64,000 nucleotides of DNA. Origin: Pirellulimonas nuda (lineage in GTDB: Bacteria; Planctomycetota; Planctomycetia; Pirellulales; Lacipirellulaceae). The stretch covers positions 4,340,001 through 4,404,000 of the forward strand of contig NZ_CP036291.1 in the NCBI RefSeq assembly GCF_007750855.1, given 5' to 3'. Positions 31,159 through 39,644 of the stretch are shown piece after piece. The notes below the pieces were generated by a model, which ran no database searches, was not told the origin of the DNA, and worked only from the letters and a program-made list of their open reading frames with translations. Position 1 is the first letter of the stretch, and each line of letters starts with the position of its first letter. The position numbers were made by a program, and so were the translations under genes.

Positions 31159-31659
31159 CTAGCGGTAGAAGTCGACCCACTGGACCTCGATCCGCGGGCC
31201 GGCGTCGAGCACAGACCGCGGGACACGCACGTCGAAGCAGGGCTGGCCGTCCGCCTCGTTCCGGTCGATCGCCAGGGACTCCTTGTCGAGCGTCTCTCCA
31301 CCGCCGGACACCGAGAAGCCCTCGAGGGCCTTGAGGTACAGACGCACCGTCACCTTGGCCGGCCACTCGGGGCCGGTCCGCTGCAACGCGGCGCGGCCGA
31401 TCCCAAAGTCGCTGCGCACCTCAACCACCGCCCCGTCCGTGCCGTCGACCACGCGTAGCGTGCTTGGCCGCGAGTGGAGGTTCTGGGTCTGGATCGCGGG
31501 GGGCCCCGCGGCCGGCTCGTCGCACCCGCAACAAAACAGCACGCAGGCCAAGCCGCTGCCGACCGCCCCGCGTAGGACCGATCTGGCTCGGACCGATCTG
31601 GCTCGGACCGCTCTGCCTCGGACCGCTCTGCTTAGCACGCTTCGTTTATTGGATTGCAT
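31159..31659 (-). CDS. Putative lipoprotein with a tandem-repeat N-region
   Basis: 166 residues from ATG 31659 (MQSNKRSVLSRAV...), preceded by GAGAAG. The n-region contains RAVRG-RAVRA-RSVRA-RSVLR, coded by four 15-base tandem units, then a hydrophobic run ending CCGC, a lipobox. The mature part (about 110 residues) has a beta-rich pattern ending RIEVQWVDFYR. No family recognised. An upstream TTG (31734) would add 25 residues before the Arg repeats and is less likely. It is convergent with the sulfatase, 6 bases apart. Confidence 0.65.
   Translation of the reverse strand: MQSNKRSVLSRAVRGRAVRARSVRARSVLRGAVGSGLACVLFCCGCDEPAAGPPAIQTQNLHSRPSTLRVVDGTDGAVVEVRSDFGIGRAALQRTGPEWPAKVTVRLYLKALEGFSVSGGGETLDKESLAIDRNEADGQPCFDVRVPRSVLDAGPRIEVQWVDFYR
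31575..31634. repeat. Four 15-bp tandem repeats inside the lipoprotein signal region
   Basis: Units GGACCGATCTGGCTC (x2, 31575-31604) then GGACCGCTCTGCCTC and GGACCGCTCTGCTTA (31605-31634). In frame, so the copy number only lengthens the positively charged n-region of the signal peptide by five residues per unit. Confidence 0.9.
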
Positions 31660-32223
31660 TGGCTTCTCATAGAGCTCGCGCCCGCCGTGCTCGCCGGCGG
31701 CCGCTGCGTCACTTTGGGTCGGTCGGTCCTTCAAGAGAGAGCCTCAGCTTGGGCTCGCCAATAGTAGGGTCGCCCCGCCTTCGTCGCCGTTGCTTCGCCC
31801 CCTAGCCAAGACCAGGGTCGATGCGATCGCGCGGACGCGAGAAGCCCAGAGCGGCGCGGCGCCTGGTGTTGCCGCCCCGTCGAACCGGAGCGGAAGCACC
31901 AGCATCCGGCCCTCTTCGCGGCCCGAGCGGTAGTCTCTAGCGTCTGGATTCTCGCCGCATTTCATTGTCGAAAATAGCCACCCACGCCGCGATAATGAGG
32001 GGTTGTCTGCTAGCCGACGGAGAAAACGATGCGCCCTATTTTGTCCCCGAGGTGTCCGCGCGTGTCCGCTTGCGACCCCTTAGGCAAGCCCGGCGGGCCC
32101 CGCCGGGCGAACGGGCGGCGCGAAAACGTGCAGAAACGTAGGGGGTGGGGGGGGTTTTGTCCGATTTTCTTCTCCCCCAGGACGGGACAAAAGGGACAAA
32201 ACTCCAGAGCCACGCCCCGCGGG
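31660..32223. other. Gene-free stretch
   Basis: No convincing gene. A 73-codon frame on the minus strand (31744-31965) has no family features. Near 32150-32205 there are opposed GTTTTGTCC and GGACAAAA words (TTTTGTCCGATTTTC... GGGACAAAAGGGACAAAA), which could form a hairpin downstream of the barrel gene at 32224, and a CGGCGGGCCCCGCCG palindrome near 32092. Promoters for the minus-strand lipoprotein gene would lie at the left end. Confidence 0.5.
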
Positions 32224-33306
32224 CTAAAAACCTATCCCGGCGCGGAGCAGGATCGAGTCGTTCACCGGGATGTCGTTCGGGTAGTTGTCGAACTCTACCT
32301 GGCGGCCGAACACGTAGCCCAACTCGAGGTAACGCGAGAGCCCGCCGATGACCTTGTGCTCGTAGCCCACGATGAAGCGGTAATCGGAGTAGGCCAGCGT
32401 GTCGGGCGTGCCGTCTTCTTGGCGGATCGCCCAGACGCTGCCCCCCAGCTCGCCAAGCAGGTAGACCCAGCGCTCGTCGCACGGCGGGCAGCCCCCGTCG
32501 AGCCGCCAAGCGATGCGCGGCCGGGGGAAGACCAGCTCGACCTTCAAGGCGTCGTCTGCGTAGAGCAGCCCCGCGGCCGGGATGACGCTGTAGCCGGCGC
32601 GGTTCAGGTAGACCACCCCCACCAGCACCTTCCAATGCTCGCTCCAGTCGTACACGCCCAGCGCCCGGCCGTTGACGCGGAACGCCCCGCCGTCCCCCAG
32701 GGCGTCTGCCTCGCCGTAGACGCCCAGCGTCACGGCGCCGTCGAACAGCCAGCGGTCGGTGATCCTGCGGAAGTGGTGCAAGTCGACCTGGGCCTCGTGC
32801 AGCCGGCTCGGCACGTCGTAGCCGGGGGGCAGACGCGTGCCGCCGGGCCCGTCGAGGCCGATCGTGCGGTACTGGGGGGTCACCACCAGCGGCGTTTCTC
32901 GCTCGAAGAACGGGAAGCCAAACACCCCATTGGCCTGCCAGCCGTGCACGCCCAGGCCGTTGTCGTTGCCCAGGCGGGGCATGAAGTCGGACTGAAGGTT
33001 GACGCCCTGGAACACGCCGGGCCGCGTGCCGGGGGGGAGCAGGCTCGGCTGGTCTGCGCGCTCGGCCGCCCCCAGCGGCGTTTGGGCCGGGAGCGAGGCG
33101 CCATCGACGGGGAGGACCAGCGGGTCGTAGGTCGGCCCGGCGATCGGCGCCACGTAGGGCGGCTGCTCGCCCATCGTCACCTGGAACGGCGGCTGGTAGT
33201 CGATGGGCTCAACCACCGCGTACCCCCCCGCGGGCTGCGCCGCGGCCCACGCGGCGCCGAGCGGCGCCACGAGGCACAGGAGCAGGATGCGGCGGTAGGG
33301 CTTCAC
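32224..33306 (-). CDS. Outer-membrane beta-barrel-like secreted protein, paralogue 1
   Basis: 360 residues, signal peptide residues 6-23 (ILLLCLVAPLGAAWAAAQ). From about residue 95 it is alternating amphipathic beta strands (VNLQSDFMPRLGND, RWLFDGAVTLGVYGEADAL, HWKVLVGVVYLNRAGYSVIP, FIVGYEHKVIG) and ends in LLRAGIGF, a terminal Phe as used for Bam-dependent barrels. It is clearly related to the next gene: GVVYLNR...PAAGLLY...FPRPRIAWRL against GVVYLDR...PAGGVRW...FPNPRFRRRL. The family may be DUF6268, from memory. Transport or structural role unknown. Confidence 0.75.
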   Translation of the reverse strand: MKPYRRILLLCLVAPLGAAWAAAQPAGGYAVVEPIDYQPPFQVTMGEQPPYVAPIAGPTYDPLVLPVDGASLPAQTPLGAAERADQPSLLPPGTRPGVFQGVNLQSDFMPRLGNDNGLGVHGWQANGVFGFPFFERETPLVVTPQYRTIGLDGPGGTRLPPGYDVPSRLHEAQVDLHHFRRITDRWLFDGAVTLGVYGEADALGDGGAFRVNGRALGVYDWSEHWKVLVGVVYLNRAGYSVIPAAGLLYADDALKVELVFPRPRIAWRLDGGCPPCDERWVYLLGELGGSVWAIRQEDGTPDTLAYSDYRFIVGYEHKVIGGLSRYLELGYVFGRQVEFDNYPNDIPVNDSILLRAGIGF

Positions 33307-33354
33307 GCGGTGTTCGGGCCGAGGGATGAGCGTGGCTGCGCGGGTAGGCGCGTG

Positions 33355-34653
33355 CTAGAAGTCGAAGCCGGTGCGGAAGTAGATGGTGGAGTCGGGCTTG
33401 AAGTCGGGGGGGGACTGCGAGCGGAAGTCGATCTCGCGGTCGAACGCGTAGCCGATCTCGAACCGGCCGCGGCGTTGCAGCGGGGTTTCGTACTCCATGC
33501 CGATCGAGAGGCGGATGTCGTTGTAGTCGATCTGGTCGTTCAGCCCGCCGCGGTCCACGGTCCAAGAACCGCCGCCGTACTCGCCGGAGACGAACCACCA
33601 GAAGTTGACTCCTTCATAGGTACTGAGCCGGCGCCGGAACCGCGGGTTGGGGAAGACGGCGTAGATGTCGGTATCCGGATTGGGCCGCCAGCGAACGCCG
33701 CCGGCCGGGAGCATCTTGATCCGTACCCGGTCGAGGTACACCACGCCGGCCAGCACCTCGAAGTCGGGAGAGGTCGACACCACGCCGATCGCCCGTCCGA
33801 GGATGCGCACCGAGTCGGAGTTAACGTTGCTGAAATCGGTCCACACGCCCGTGCGGACACCGAGCTCGGCCCCCAGCAACGGAGTGAACTGTGGGAACCA
33901 GGCCGCGTCGAGGTAAGCGTCGTACACGCGTGGCGGCAGGTCGGGCTGGCCCGTCAACGGAACGCCGGGGGGGCCGTCGAACCAGTTAAACGCGAAGCCC
34001 GGGGTCAGCAGCAAAGGCGTGTCGATCTTGCCGCCGATCGGCATCGCGAACGTGGTGGTCAGCTCGAGCCGGTTGACGCCGAACTGGTCCGGAGAGCCGT
34101 CGCCGTAGAGGTAGGTGTTCTCGACGCGGAGCTGCTGCACGAGCCGCTGGAACTGCACGACGGTGCCGTCGGGCTGCTGATAGCCGTAGTTGCCCTGCTC
34201 CCAAGTGGGGGTGCTGCTAGGGAACCAGGGCGAGTCGGACGGCGAGGCCGCCTGCGGCGCCGCGGGCCACGCCGAGGCCGGGGGCGCGCCGTAGGGAGCC
34301 GGTGCGCCGTACGGGGCCGGCGCGCCGTAGGGGCTGGGGGGCGCCAGGCCCCCGGTGGGCGCGGGGGCGGCGTAGGAGTAGGGCGCCGCCGGGGCGCCGG
34401 AACCAAGCGCGTAGGGATCAAAACTCGGCGGCGGGACCGCGCCCGCCGTCGGCGGGAGCGAGGGCGCCACGAAGGTCTGCGGGGGCGCCGCCGCGGCGGG
34501 CGCGCTGTAGGAGCCCGCCGGGATCTGCACGCGTTGCCCCGCGGCGGGAACCGCCACGAGCGCAAGCGACAAGCCCCAAGCGATCGGGCTTGGCGTTCGC
34601 ACGCGGCTTGGGGGGTTGGAACGCGGCATGCGCAAACGCATCGCGGCTGGCAC
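33355..34653 (-). CDS. Outer-membrane beta-barrel-like secreted protein, paralogue 2, with Pro/Ala repeat linker
   Basis: 432 residues. Signal sequence residues 20-40 (SPIAWGLSLALVAVPAAGQ). Residues 45-145 are a low-complexity Pro/Ala/Tyr linker with tandem APYG units. From about 170 the barrel part shares strand order with paralogue 1 (FAMPIGGKIDTPLLLTPGF, VLAGVVYLDRVRIKMLPAGG, FEIGYAFDREIDF) and ends TIYFRTGFDF with terminal Phe. It sits 48 bases upstream of paralogue 1 in the same direction, so the pair is one unit. The first Met may be later (residue 5 or 9). Confidence 0.75.
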   Translation of the reverse strand: MPAAMRLRMPRSNPPSRVRTPSPIAWGLSLALVAVPAAGQRVQIPAGSYSAPAAAAPPQTFVAPSLPPTAGAVPPPSFDPYALGSGAPAAPYSYAAPAPTGGLAPPSPYGAPAPYGAPAPYGAPPASAWPAAPQAASPSDSPWFPSSTPTWEQGNYGYQQPDGTVVQFQRLVQQLRVENTYLYGDGSPDQFGVNRLELTTTFAMPIGGKIDTPLLLTPGFAFNWFDGPPGVPLTGQPDLPPRVYDAYLDAAWFPQFTPLLGAELGVRTGVWTDFSNVNSDSVRILGRAIGVVSTSPDFEVLAGVVYLDRVRIKMLPAGGVRWRPNPDTDIYAVFPNPRFRRRLSTYEGVNFWWFVSGEYGGGSWTVDRGGLNDQIDYNDIRLSIGMEYETPLQRRGRFEIGYAFDREIDFRSQSPPDFKPDSTIYFRTGFDF

Positions 34654-34753
34654 GAGGAAGCATGGAGAATACGGCCAAGCTACTTAGCAGCGGCCGAGCG
34701 CCCGAAGCAACCCCAACGCCCCAGCGGTTCGAACCCGCCGTCGTCCCACAGCG

Positions 34754-34793
34754 CAAAAACAAGGGGCGCGGAGCCCAAGGCCCCGCGCCCCTT
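34754..34793 (-). terminator. Rho-independent terminator for the Cys-rich secreted protein gene
   Basis: Read on the minus strand: AAGGGGCGCGG (34793-34783), loop, CCGCGCCCCTT (34771-34761), then GTTTTTG. It lies 24 bases after the stop of the gene ending at 34817. Confidence 0.85.
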
Positions 34794-34816
34794 CGATCGA
34801 TTGCTAGCGGCGCCGG

Positions 34817-35863
34817 CTAGTTGGCGGCAGACGTCCAACCCTCGAAACCAACCTGCGTGCGACGCACGGGCGCCGGCGCCTCGGACTCGACCCGCAGCGA
34901 CGTACGGTGGACCGTGCCGCTGTCGGCCGGCTTCTCGTAAACCGCGTTCCACACCGGGGCGGTCGGCCGCCGCGTGGTGCGGTCGCGGGGGTCATACAAC
35001 TGCGGGGCCTCGAAGTACGTCGAGCTGTCTTCGATCGACGTGCCGCTGGGGCCCAGGTCGCTCGGCTCGGCTTGAGGGTCGATTTGCGGCTCGACGGGGG
35101 GCTTCTCGAGTACGCTGCGCTCGGCAGCGGGGTTCTCGTCTGCTCCCAGCGACGGCGCGGGGGTGGGTTGGCCGGAGTTCTGCGGAACATACGACTGACC
35201 CGCCGGCTCTTCATAGTAGCTGGGGGCGACATTCGAAGAGAACGACGCGGGGGCGCTGCAAGAGGCGCACCCGCTGGAGGGCGCCGCGAAAGCAGCCGTC
35301 GACGCCTGACCGCACGAGCTGCACCCGGGTGCGCTCATCGTCACGGGCATGGCGCACGACGTGCATCCACAAGGATCCGTGCCGCACGAGTTACACGCCG
35401 GTTCGACGATCGGGCGGTAGACGGTTTGCAGCGGGACCTCCATCGCCAAGCTGTACGACGGCGGGAAGGTCGGCCGGTACGCGGCGGTGTAGCTGGTGGC
35501 GGTTGGCGCGTAGCTGACCATTTGCGGGGCGTAGCCAACCGTCTGCGGAACATAGCCGGCCGTCACCGGAACGAAGCTGGGGGCTGCCGGGGCGTAGTTG
35601 GTAGTGACCGTGGTCGTGGCGCGCGGGCGGAAAAGGTTTCCGATCACCTTCCCTGGGTACCATCCGTCGCGTGCGGTGGTGGTTTGCGTCTGCCAGACGA
35701 CCGGTTGGGGCGCCGGCTGCATGACCGGCGCCTGCACGACGGGCGAGAACGCCACCACGGGCTGAGCGCACGAAGTGCACTGGGCCCAGGCGTCAACGCT
35801 GGCGAAGCAAGCCAACGCAAGGATCGCTACGGAGAAAAGCATACGGGACATCATGGTTCTCAT
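34817..35863 (-). CDS. Secreted Cys-rich protein with Tyr/Pro/Val repeats
   Basis: 348 residues with signal peptide (residues 8-27, ending AWAQC). Residues 90-125 hold GYVPQTVGYAPQMVSYAP-type repeats. Residues 150-215 carry about ten Cys as CxxC-like pairs (CNSCGTDPCGCTSC, CSSCG, CASCS). The C-terminal 130 residues are polar and acidic, with GFEGWTSAAN at the end. The pattern (repeated GYxPQ plus CxxC pairs) suggests a cross-linked envelope or cell-surface protein, but no family with known function is recognised. It has its own terminator. Confidence 0.75.
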   Translation of the reverse strand: MRTMMSRMLFSVAILALACFASVDAWAQCTSCAQPVVAFSPVVQAPVMQPAPQPVVWQTQTTTARDGWYPGKVIGNLFRPRATTTVTTNYAPAAPSFVPVTAGYVPQTVGYAPQMVSYAPTATSYTAAYRPTFPPSYSLAMEVPLQTVYRPIVEPACNSCGTDPCGCTSCAMPVTMSAPGCSSCGQASTAAFAAPSSGCASCSAPASFSSNVAPSYYEEPAGQSYVPQNSGQPTPAPSLGADENPAAERSVLEKPPVEPQIDPQAEPSDLGPSGTSIEDSSTYFEAPQLYDPRDRTTRRPTAPVWNAVYEKPADSGTVHRTSLRVESEAPAPVRRTQVGFEGWTSAAN

Positions 35864-36105
35864 GTGTGAGGATGGGCGCTAAAAGTCCCTCATCAACTTG
35901 TAACTCGCAATGACCCATAGTGGCAACTATTCACTTGAGTCTTTCCCCCATTTGGAAGCGAATTCCAATTAGGGGGGCCCGGCCGGTTGTGCCGAACAGG
36001 CCGGGCGGCCGCGCGTTACTGAGAACCGTCTTGGTCCGCAGCAATCGTAGCCCGGGCCCGCAGAACGCAAGCCCAGTATTCCGATCACGCCCCGCGTGGA
36101 TCGAG

Positions 36106-36726
36106 CTAAGTCGCTTCTTGCGTAGGAGTTAACCGAACCGCACGCCCCCTGCTGCGGCGCTGCAAGCACGAGACAGACGCCCCCCCGGCGCCTCGACTGC
36201 GCCTCTCGTGAAGCAGGTAGAGGGCGAACCAGACCTCCCTGATGTTCCCCTGGCAACGGTCGTAATGATCATACGCGTCAGCCAAGGTCGTGGAGTTCTC
36301 GCGGTCGGTCGTTAGGCGTTGATACAGCTCGCGCAGTTGATCGAGCGCCGGCGCCATCCGGCACAGTGTTGGCAGTCCGGCGCCCACATGCGTTGTCGCC
36401 AGCAGCCTGCATTTGGGGCGCACCAGCAGCCGCCGGGAGAGCCAAGAGGCCTCGTCCAGTCCGTCGATGATCGTGAGCTCCCCGCCCGCCGCCGACCTCG
36501 CGACCGGCGCCAGGGCGGCCAGCAGCGTCGATTTCCCCGATCCGTGGGGGCCCACGATCTCTCCACGCCAGGCATTCGACCGTAACCGCTCTACCAGGTC
36601 CTCAATCGAAAGCCCATCGGGCAAGATCGGCGTCAACGCCCCCGGTCTGGTCCAGCAGGTAGCGAAGGGGTTGGAAAAGCGTGAGGGGACGTCCGCGTCG
36701 CGGGGCGCGATGGAGATCGTGTTCAT
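36106..36726 (-). CDS. P-loop ATPase, last gene of a three-gene membrane/arrestin-like operon
   Basis: 206 residues from ATG 36726 (MNTISIAPRDADVPSRF). Walker A is GPHGSGKST near residue 60; Walker B-like LTIIDGLDEASWL near 88. The C-terminal half (LTTDRENSTTLADAYDHYDR) is helical and basic. No ABC signature or other family mark is seen, so it is a stand-alone NTPase of unknown class. The ATG overlaps the stop of the upstream gene as ATGA. Its role is inferred only from coupling to two envelope-type genes. Confidence 0.75.
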   Translation of the reverse strand: MNTISIAPRDADVPSRFSNPFATCWTRPGALTPILPDGLSIEDLVERLRSNAWRGEIVGPHGSGKSTLLAALAPVARSAAGGELTIIDGLDEASWLSRRLLVRPKCRLLATTHVGAGLPTLCRMAPALDQLRELYQRLTTDRENSTTLADAYDHYDRCQGNIREVWFALYLLHERRSRGAGGASVSCLQRRSRGRAVRLTPTQEAT

Positions 36727-37136
36727 GCCTCTTCCCCGGCAACCGCGGCGCTCACGCTCCCCAACCGAAACGGCGCCTCCACCATCTGACTCCGACCCAG
36801 CCGTGGCTTGACGCGCAGGCGGACCGCCCAGCAAACCTTCAGGATCAACCCGTCGTAGCTCAGCGGCGCCGAAGGGAGCGTCACTGCGAACTGGATCGGC
36901 TTGGCTGGATCGGAATCTGACGGGTCGCGGCCGGGAAGCCGCCGCAGGAAGTGGACCGCCATGTCCTCCTCCCCCTGCCCCGCTGTGTACCACACCACCG
37001 ACAGCTCGGCCCGTGGATGGATCAACTCGCTCCAGTTGCGGACGTGGCAACGCCCGGTGAGCTCGTCGCCCGGCGCGAAATCGCCGCGCCAATCGAGCGC
37101 GATGTGGAGATCGGGGATCGGGCTGGTGGGCTTCAT
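36723..37136 (-). CDS. Arrestin-like beta-sandwich protein, middle gene of the operon
   Basis: 137 residues from ATG 37136, which overlaps the upstream stop as ATGA. No signal peptide. The sequence DLHIALDWRGDFAPGDELTG and CHVRNW, then AELSVVWYTAGQGEEDMAVHF and FAVTLPSAPLSYDGLILKVCWAVRLRVKP reads as an arrestin/Vps26-type pattern (x-aPGDxLxGxxxxxN, later LPxxP.SYxGxLxxxxWxVRxxV). It resembles the C-terminal domain of the upstream membrane protein. Function unknown; a protein-protein adaptor role is an inference from the fold guess. Confidence 0.65.
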   Translation of the reverse strand: MKPTSPIPDLHIALDWRGDFAPGDELTGRCHVRNWSELIHPRAELSVVWYTAGQGEEDMAVHFLRRLPGRDPSDSDPAKPIQFAVTLPSAPLSYDGLILKVCWAVRLRVKPRLGRSQMVEAPFRLGSVSAAVAGEEA

Positions 37137-38158
37137 GTTGCGGCGCCAGAGAGCTGACCCTTCGTCGCGCTGGCCGGCTGGGCCGGCGCGGGGTAAACGC
37201 ACAACGGGAATCGGCGGCGGAAGCTGGGCCAGCGGTGCGCGAGGCATTGCACCTCAACCGACCACGCGACTTCATTGTGCGTAGATCGGAACGAGTGCAT
37301 CGCGTCGGCCGGGATCTCGATCTCAAACTCGGCTTCGAACGGCCGCGCGGGATCGACGTCGAACCTGCGTTCGCGGAGCAAGGTGTTGCGGTAGACCTCC
37401 GCGGTGGCGACGCGCGAGTCGGTGCCCTGCAGGTACGTGGCGACTTCCTCGCACACCAGCGCCGCCACCAGCGAGCGCACCCGGAGCTGTCCGGCCTGAA
37501 TCACCACGCAGCGGTAGGTTCCCCCGGGGATCATCGGGAGGTCGGACACCTCGACCCGCGTCACCCCAACCCCCGTGGCGGTCCAGGCGTCGCGCATCAG
37601 CTCGTAGCCCAGCCCCACGCCGGCAAAGGCCAGCGGGGCCACCAGCAGCGTGATCGGCCAGTTCACGTTTCCTTGCAGAACGTTGGAGACGATCTCTACC
37701 AGAAAGAACCCAACCAACCCGTTCCACAGCACGCAGATCAGCGCCATGCCCACCACGCGCCAGCCGCGGGCGCCGTCGATGGGCAGTCGGTACTGCATCC
37801 GCACGCCCGGGCTATCGGTGGCGCTCTCCACGGATGGCAGCGGCGACGCCGATAGGACCGACGGCAGTCGGTGCGGCAGCCAAGGGCGATCGGCGCGCCA
37901 ACGGACCCACTCGGGAGAAGCCCCCACCCGCCGAAGCGTTCGCCACAGCCCAACCCCGCCGATCGCCGCCAGCGACAGCGGGATCGCCAAGGCCCAGGCC
38001 GCCCACTGGTCGCGTTCTCGGAGCATCGCGATCGCTCCCCCCACCCCTACGGAAAGGAAGATGAGGTCGGACGCAATCGCCCCAGAAGCGGCCAGCAGCG
38101 GCGAGCCGGTGCGCCGCCGCCCCCGTTTCTTTAGCAGCAGTGAGAATCTTGAACGCAT
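37133..38158 (-). CDS. Membrane protein with C-terminal arrestin-like domain, first gene of the operon
   Basis: 341 residues. About four membrane helices: residues 20-46, 52-72, 135-158 and 168-188. After that a soluble domain with VGVTRVEVSDLPMIPGGTYRC, a conserved-looking VAALVCEEVATYLQGTDSR loop and FEAEFEIEIPADAMHSFRST followed by NEVAWSVEVQ, the arrestin-like end (aPxxxxxSxxxxxxxVxWxVxV). The layout resembles DUF3592-like membrane proteins that carry such domains. It overlaps the next gene by 4 bases (ATGA). Expected in the inner membrane, sending or receiving a signal together with the soluble arrestin-like protein and the ATPase. Biological role unknown. Confidence 0.7.
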   Translation of the reverse strand: MRSRFSLLLKKRGRRRTGSPLLAASGAIASDLIFLSVGVGGAIAMLRERDQWAAWALAIPLSLAAIGGVGLWRTLRRVGASPEWVRWRADRPWLPHRLPSVLSASPLPSVESATDSPGVRMQYRLPIDGARGWRVVGMALICVLWNGLVGFFLVEIVSNVLQGNVNWPITLLVAPLAFAGVGLGYELMRDAWTATGVGVTRVEVSDLPMIPGGTYRCVVIQAGQLRVRSLVAALVCEEVATYLQGTDSRVATAEVYRNTLLRERRFDVDPARPFEAEFEIEIPADAMHSFRSTHNEVAWSVEVQCLAHRWPSFRRRFPLCVYPAPAQPASATKGQLSGAAT

Positions 38159-38467
38159 TGCAGGAGGGAGTCACGCACGGGAAGGCGGAGCTGATGGATC
38201 GATGGCGGCTGCAGTTCGGAAAGGCTCGAACGCCTGGTTTGGGCGCCGCACAGCAAAGTTCGGCGCCCGGTAAGACGCCCGACGAGCGTTCCGGCTGAAG
38301 CAGCTATTATCGCCCGGGGCGGGGGGAATTACGAGCGGCGTTTTTCTGGCTGCCGGCGCGAGCGTCAAGCCGCCTGCGGGCAAGCGCTCGTTAGAACTGC
38401 TTGCATGGACCACCGGCATCGCTCAAACTTGCAACTTCGGCTCATTCAATCCATCGGAATATCGCAG
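38159..38467. promoter_or_regulatory. Divergent promoter region, arrestin-like operon / SGNH gene
   Basis: 309 bases without a gene. It must hold promoters for both directions. A CAGGAGGG near 38160 is on the plus strand and not in register with either gene. No clear operator, repeat or RNA is seen. Confidence 0.4.
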
Positions 38468-39175
38468 ATGCACCTTGCCTCAACTCCCCGCACCGCGCTG
38501 GCCATTTGGACGATCGGCGTCGGTCTCGCGTTGCCAACCCGGGCCGAGCAGGCCAAGCCGTACGACCCCTCGCGGTGGGAAGACGCGATCTCTGCGATCG
38601 AGGCGCGCGACCAGAAGTCTCCTCCCCCGCAGCGCGGCATCGTTTTCGTGGGCTCTAGCAGCGTCCGTCTCTGGCCCGTGGCGACATCGTTCCCCGATCG
38701 GCGGGTGGTGAACCACGGGTTCGGGGGCTCGCAGATCTGCGACTCGAATCACTTCTTCGACCGCTTGGTGGCGCCCCTGAAGCCCCACACCGTTGTGTTC
38801 TACGCCGGCGACAACGATATCGCCGCGGGCAAATCGCCCGCACAGGTGCACAGCGACTTCCAAGCGTTTGTCGCCAAGCTGCACGAGGCGCTCCCCGAGA
38901 CGCGGCTGGTTTATGTCGCCATCAAGCCGAGCCTGGCGCGGTGGAAGCTTGCCGACACGATCCGCGAAGCGAACGGTCTGATCCGAGAAGATGCAGAAGG
39001 GGACGAACTCGTCTCGTACCTCGATGTCTGGCCCCCGATGCTGGGGGCCGACGGAACGCCGCGTAAGGAGCTGTTCCGCGAGGACGGGCTGCACCTGAAC
39101 GACGAGGGGTACCGGGTTTGGACCAAGCTGCTGCGTCAGTCGCTGGCGGACCGTCAGTCGGCAACGCCCCGGTGA
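38468..39175 (+). CDS. SGNH/GDSL-family hydrolase (exported)
   Basis: 235 residues from ATG 38468, giving a signal peptide (TALAIWTIGVGLALPTRAEQ). Blocks in order: GIVFVGSSSVRLW near residue 60 (block I, nucleophile Ser), NHGFGGSQICD near 82 (Gly block), VVFYAGDNDIAAG near 114 (Asn block) and DGLHLNDEGY near 207 (Asp-His). Acts as esterase, deacetylase or lipase in the periplasm; the close relatives with GFGGS are often called GDSL lipase/acylhydrolase or carbohydrate esterase. A frame from 38405 would put 21 residues before the signal peptide and is less likely. It ends inside the convergent DUF2231 gene by 22 bases. Confidence 0.9.
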   Translation: MHLASTPRTALAIWTIGVGLALPTRAEQAKPYDPSRWEDAISAIEARDQKSPPPQRGIVFVGSSSVRLWPVATSFPDRRVVNHGFGGSQICDSNHFFDRLVAPLKPHTVVFYAGDNDIAAGKSPAQVHSDFQAFVAKLHEALPETRLVYVAIKPSLARWKLADTIREANGLIREDAEGDELVSYLDVWPPMLGADGTPRKELFREDGLHLNDEGYRVWTKLLRQSLADRQSATPR

Positions 39176-39594
39176 ACTCCGACGCCGTGGCGGAATACCA
39201 GCTCGCCCCCTAGCCAGCCGGCGATCGCAAGCAACACGACAGCCGCGGCGCTCAGTCCAAGTGCGAGCGTCGTCGGCGTCGGCGGCGATTGGTAGCGTAA
39301 CGTCCAACTGGCCGCAAAAAGGGCCACCGAGAGCACCGCGGCGACGCCGTGCCAGAGGCCGATATGCTTGGCGGGGGCGCCCGACGGGATCCCCAACCGG
39401 TCGATCGTGCCGAAGGGCGCCGCGATCAGCCCCGAAACGATCCCTAAACCGAGCGTCCAGAACGACACGTCTGCCCACCTTGGCTCATCGGTCGCCATCA
39501 GAGCAACGTCAAACACCACCGACCCGACCAGCAACCCGATCGGCAAACCTACCAGCATCGGGTGCACGCGGTGGCCCAAGATCTCAACGCCCAT
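39154..39594 (-). CDS. DUF2231 membrane protein
   Basis: 146 residues from ATG 39594. MGVEILGHRVHPMLVGLPIGLLVGSVVFDV is the start motif of DUF2231 membrane proteins (HPxLVxxPIG), followed by three more helices (residues 45-65, 82-100, 112-132). The function of the family is unknown; some members bind haem or sit with cytochromes. It is convergent with the SGNH gene, overlapping by 22 bases, and follows the DUF2892 gene after 50 bases. Confidence 0.88.
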   Translation of the reverse strand: MGVEILGHRVHPMLVGLPIGLLVGSVVFDVALMATDEPRWADVSFWTLGLGIVSGLIAAPFGTIDRLGIPSGAPAKHIGLWHGVAAVLSVALFAASWTLRYQSPPTPTTLALGLSAAAVVLLAIAGWLGGELVFRHGVGVHRGVAD

Positions 39595-39644
39595 GGTAGT
39601 CTCCGTGGCGGCTATCGGTGAACGCGGTCGGCCCCCGGAGCCCA

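Noticed and set aside
31744-31965. 73-codon minus-strand frame
   Set aside because: No ribosome site of note, no hydrophobic or family pattern, Arg/Gly/Ala-rich as expected by chance in this composition.
32029-35517. A 1162-codon open frame on the plus strand
   Set aside because: It lies antisense to three genes with signal peptides and family-like ends (two barrels and the Cys-rich protein), is rich in Arg/Gly/Val/His without domains, and is explained by the high-GC third codon position of the opposite strand.
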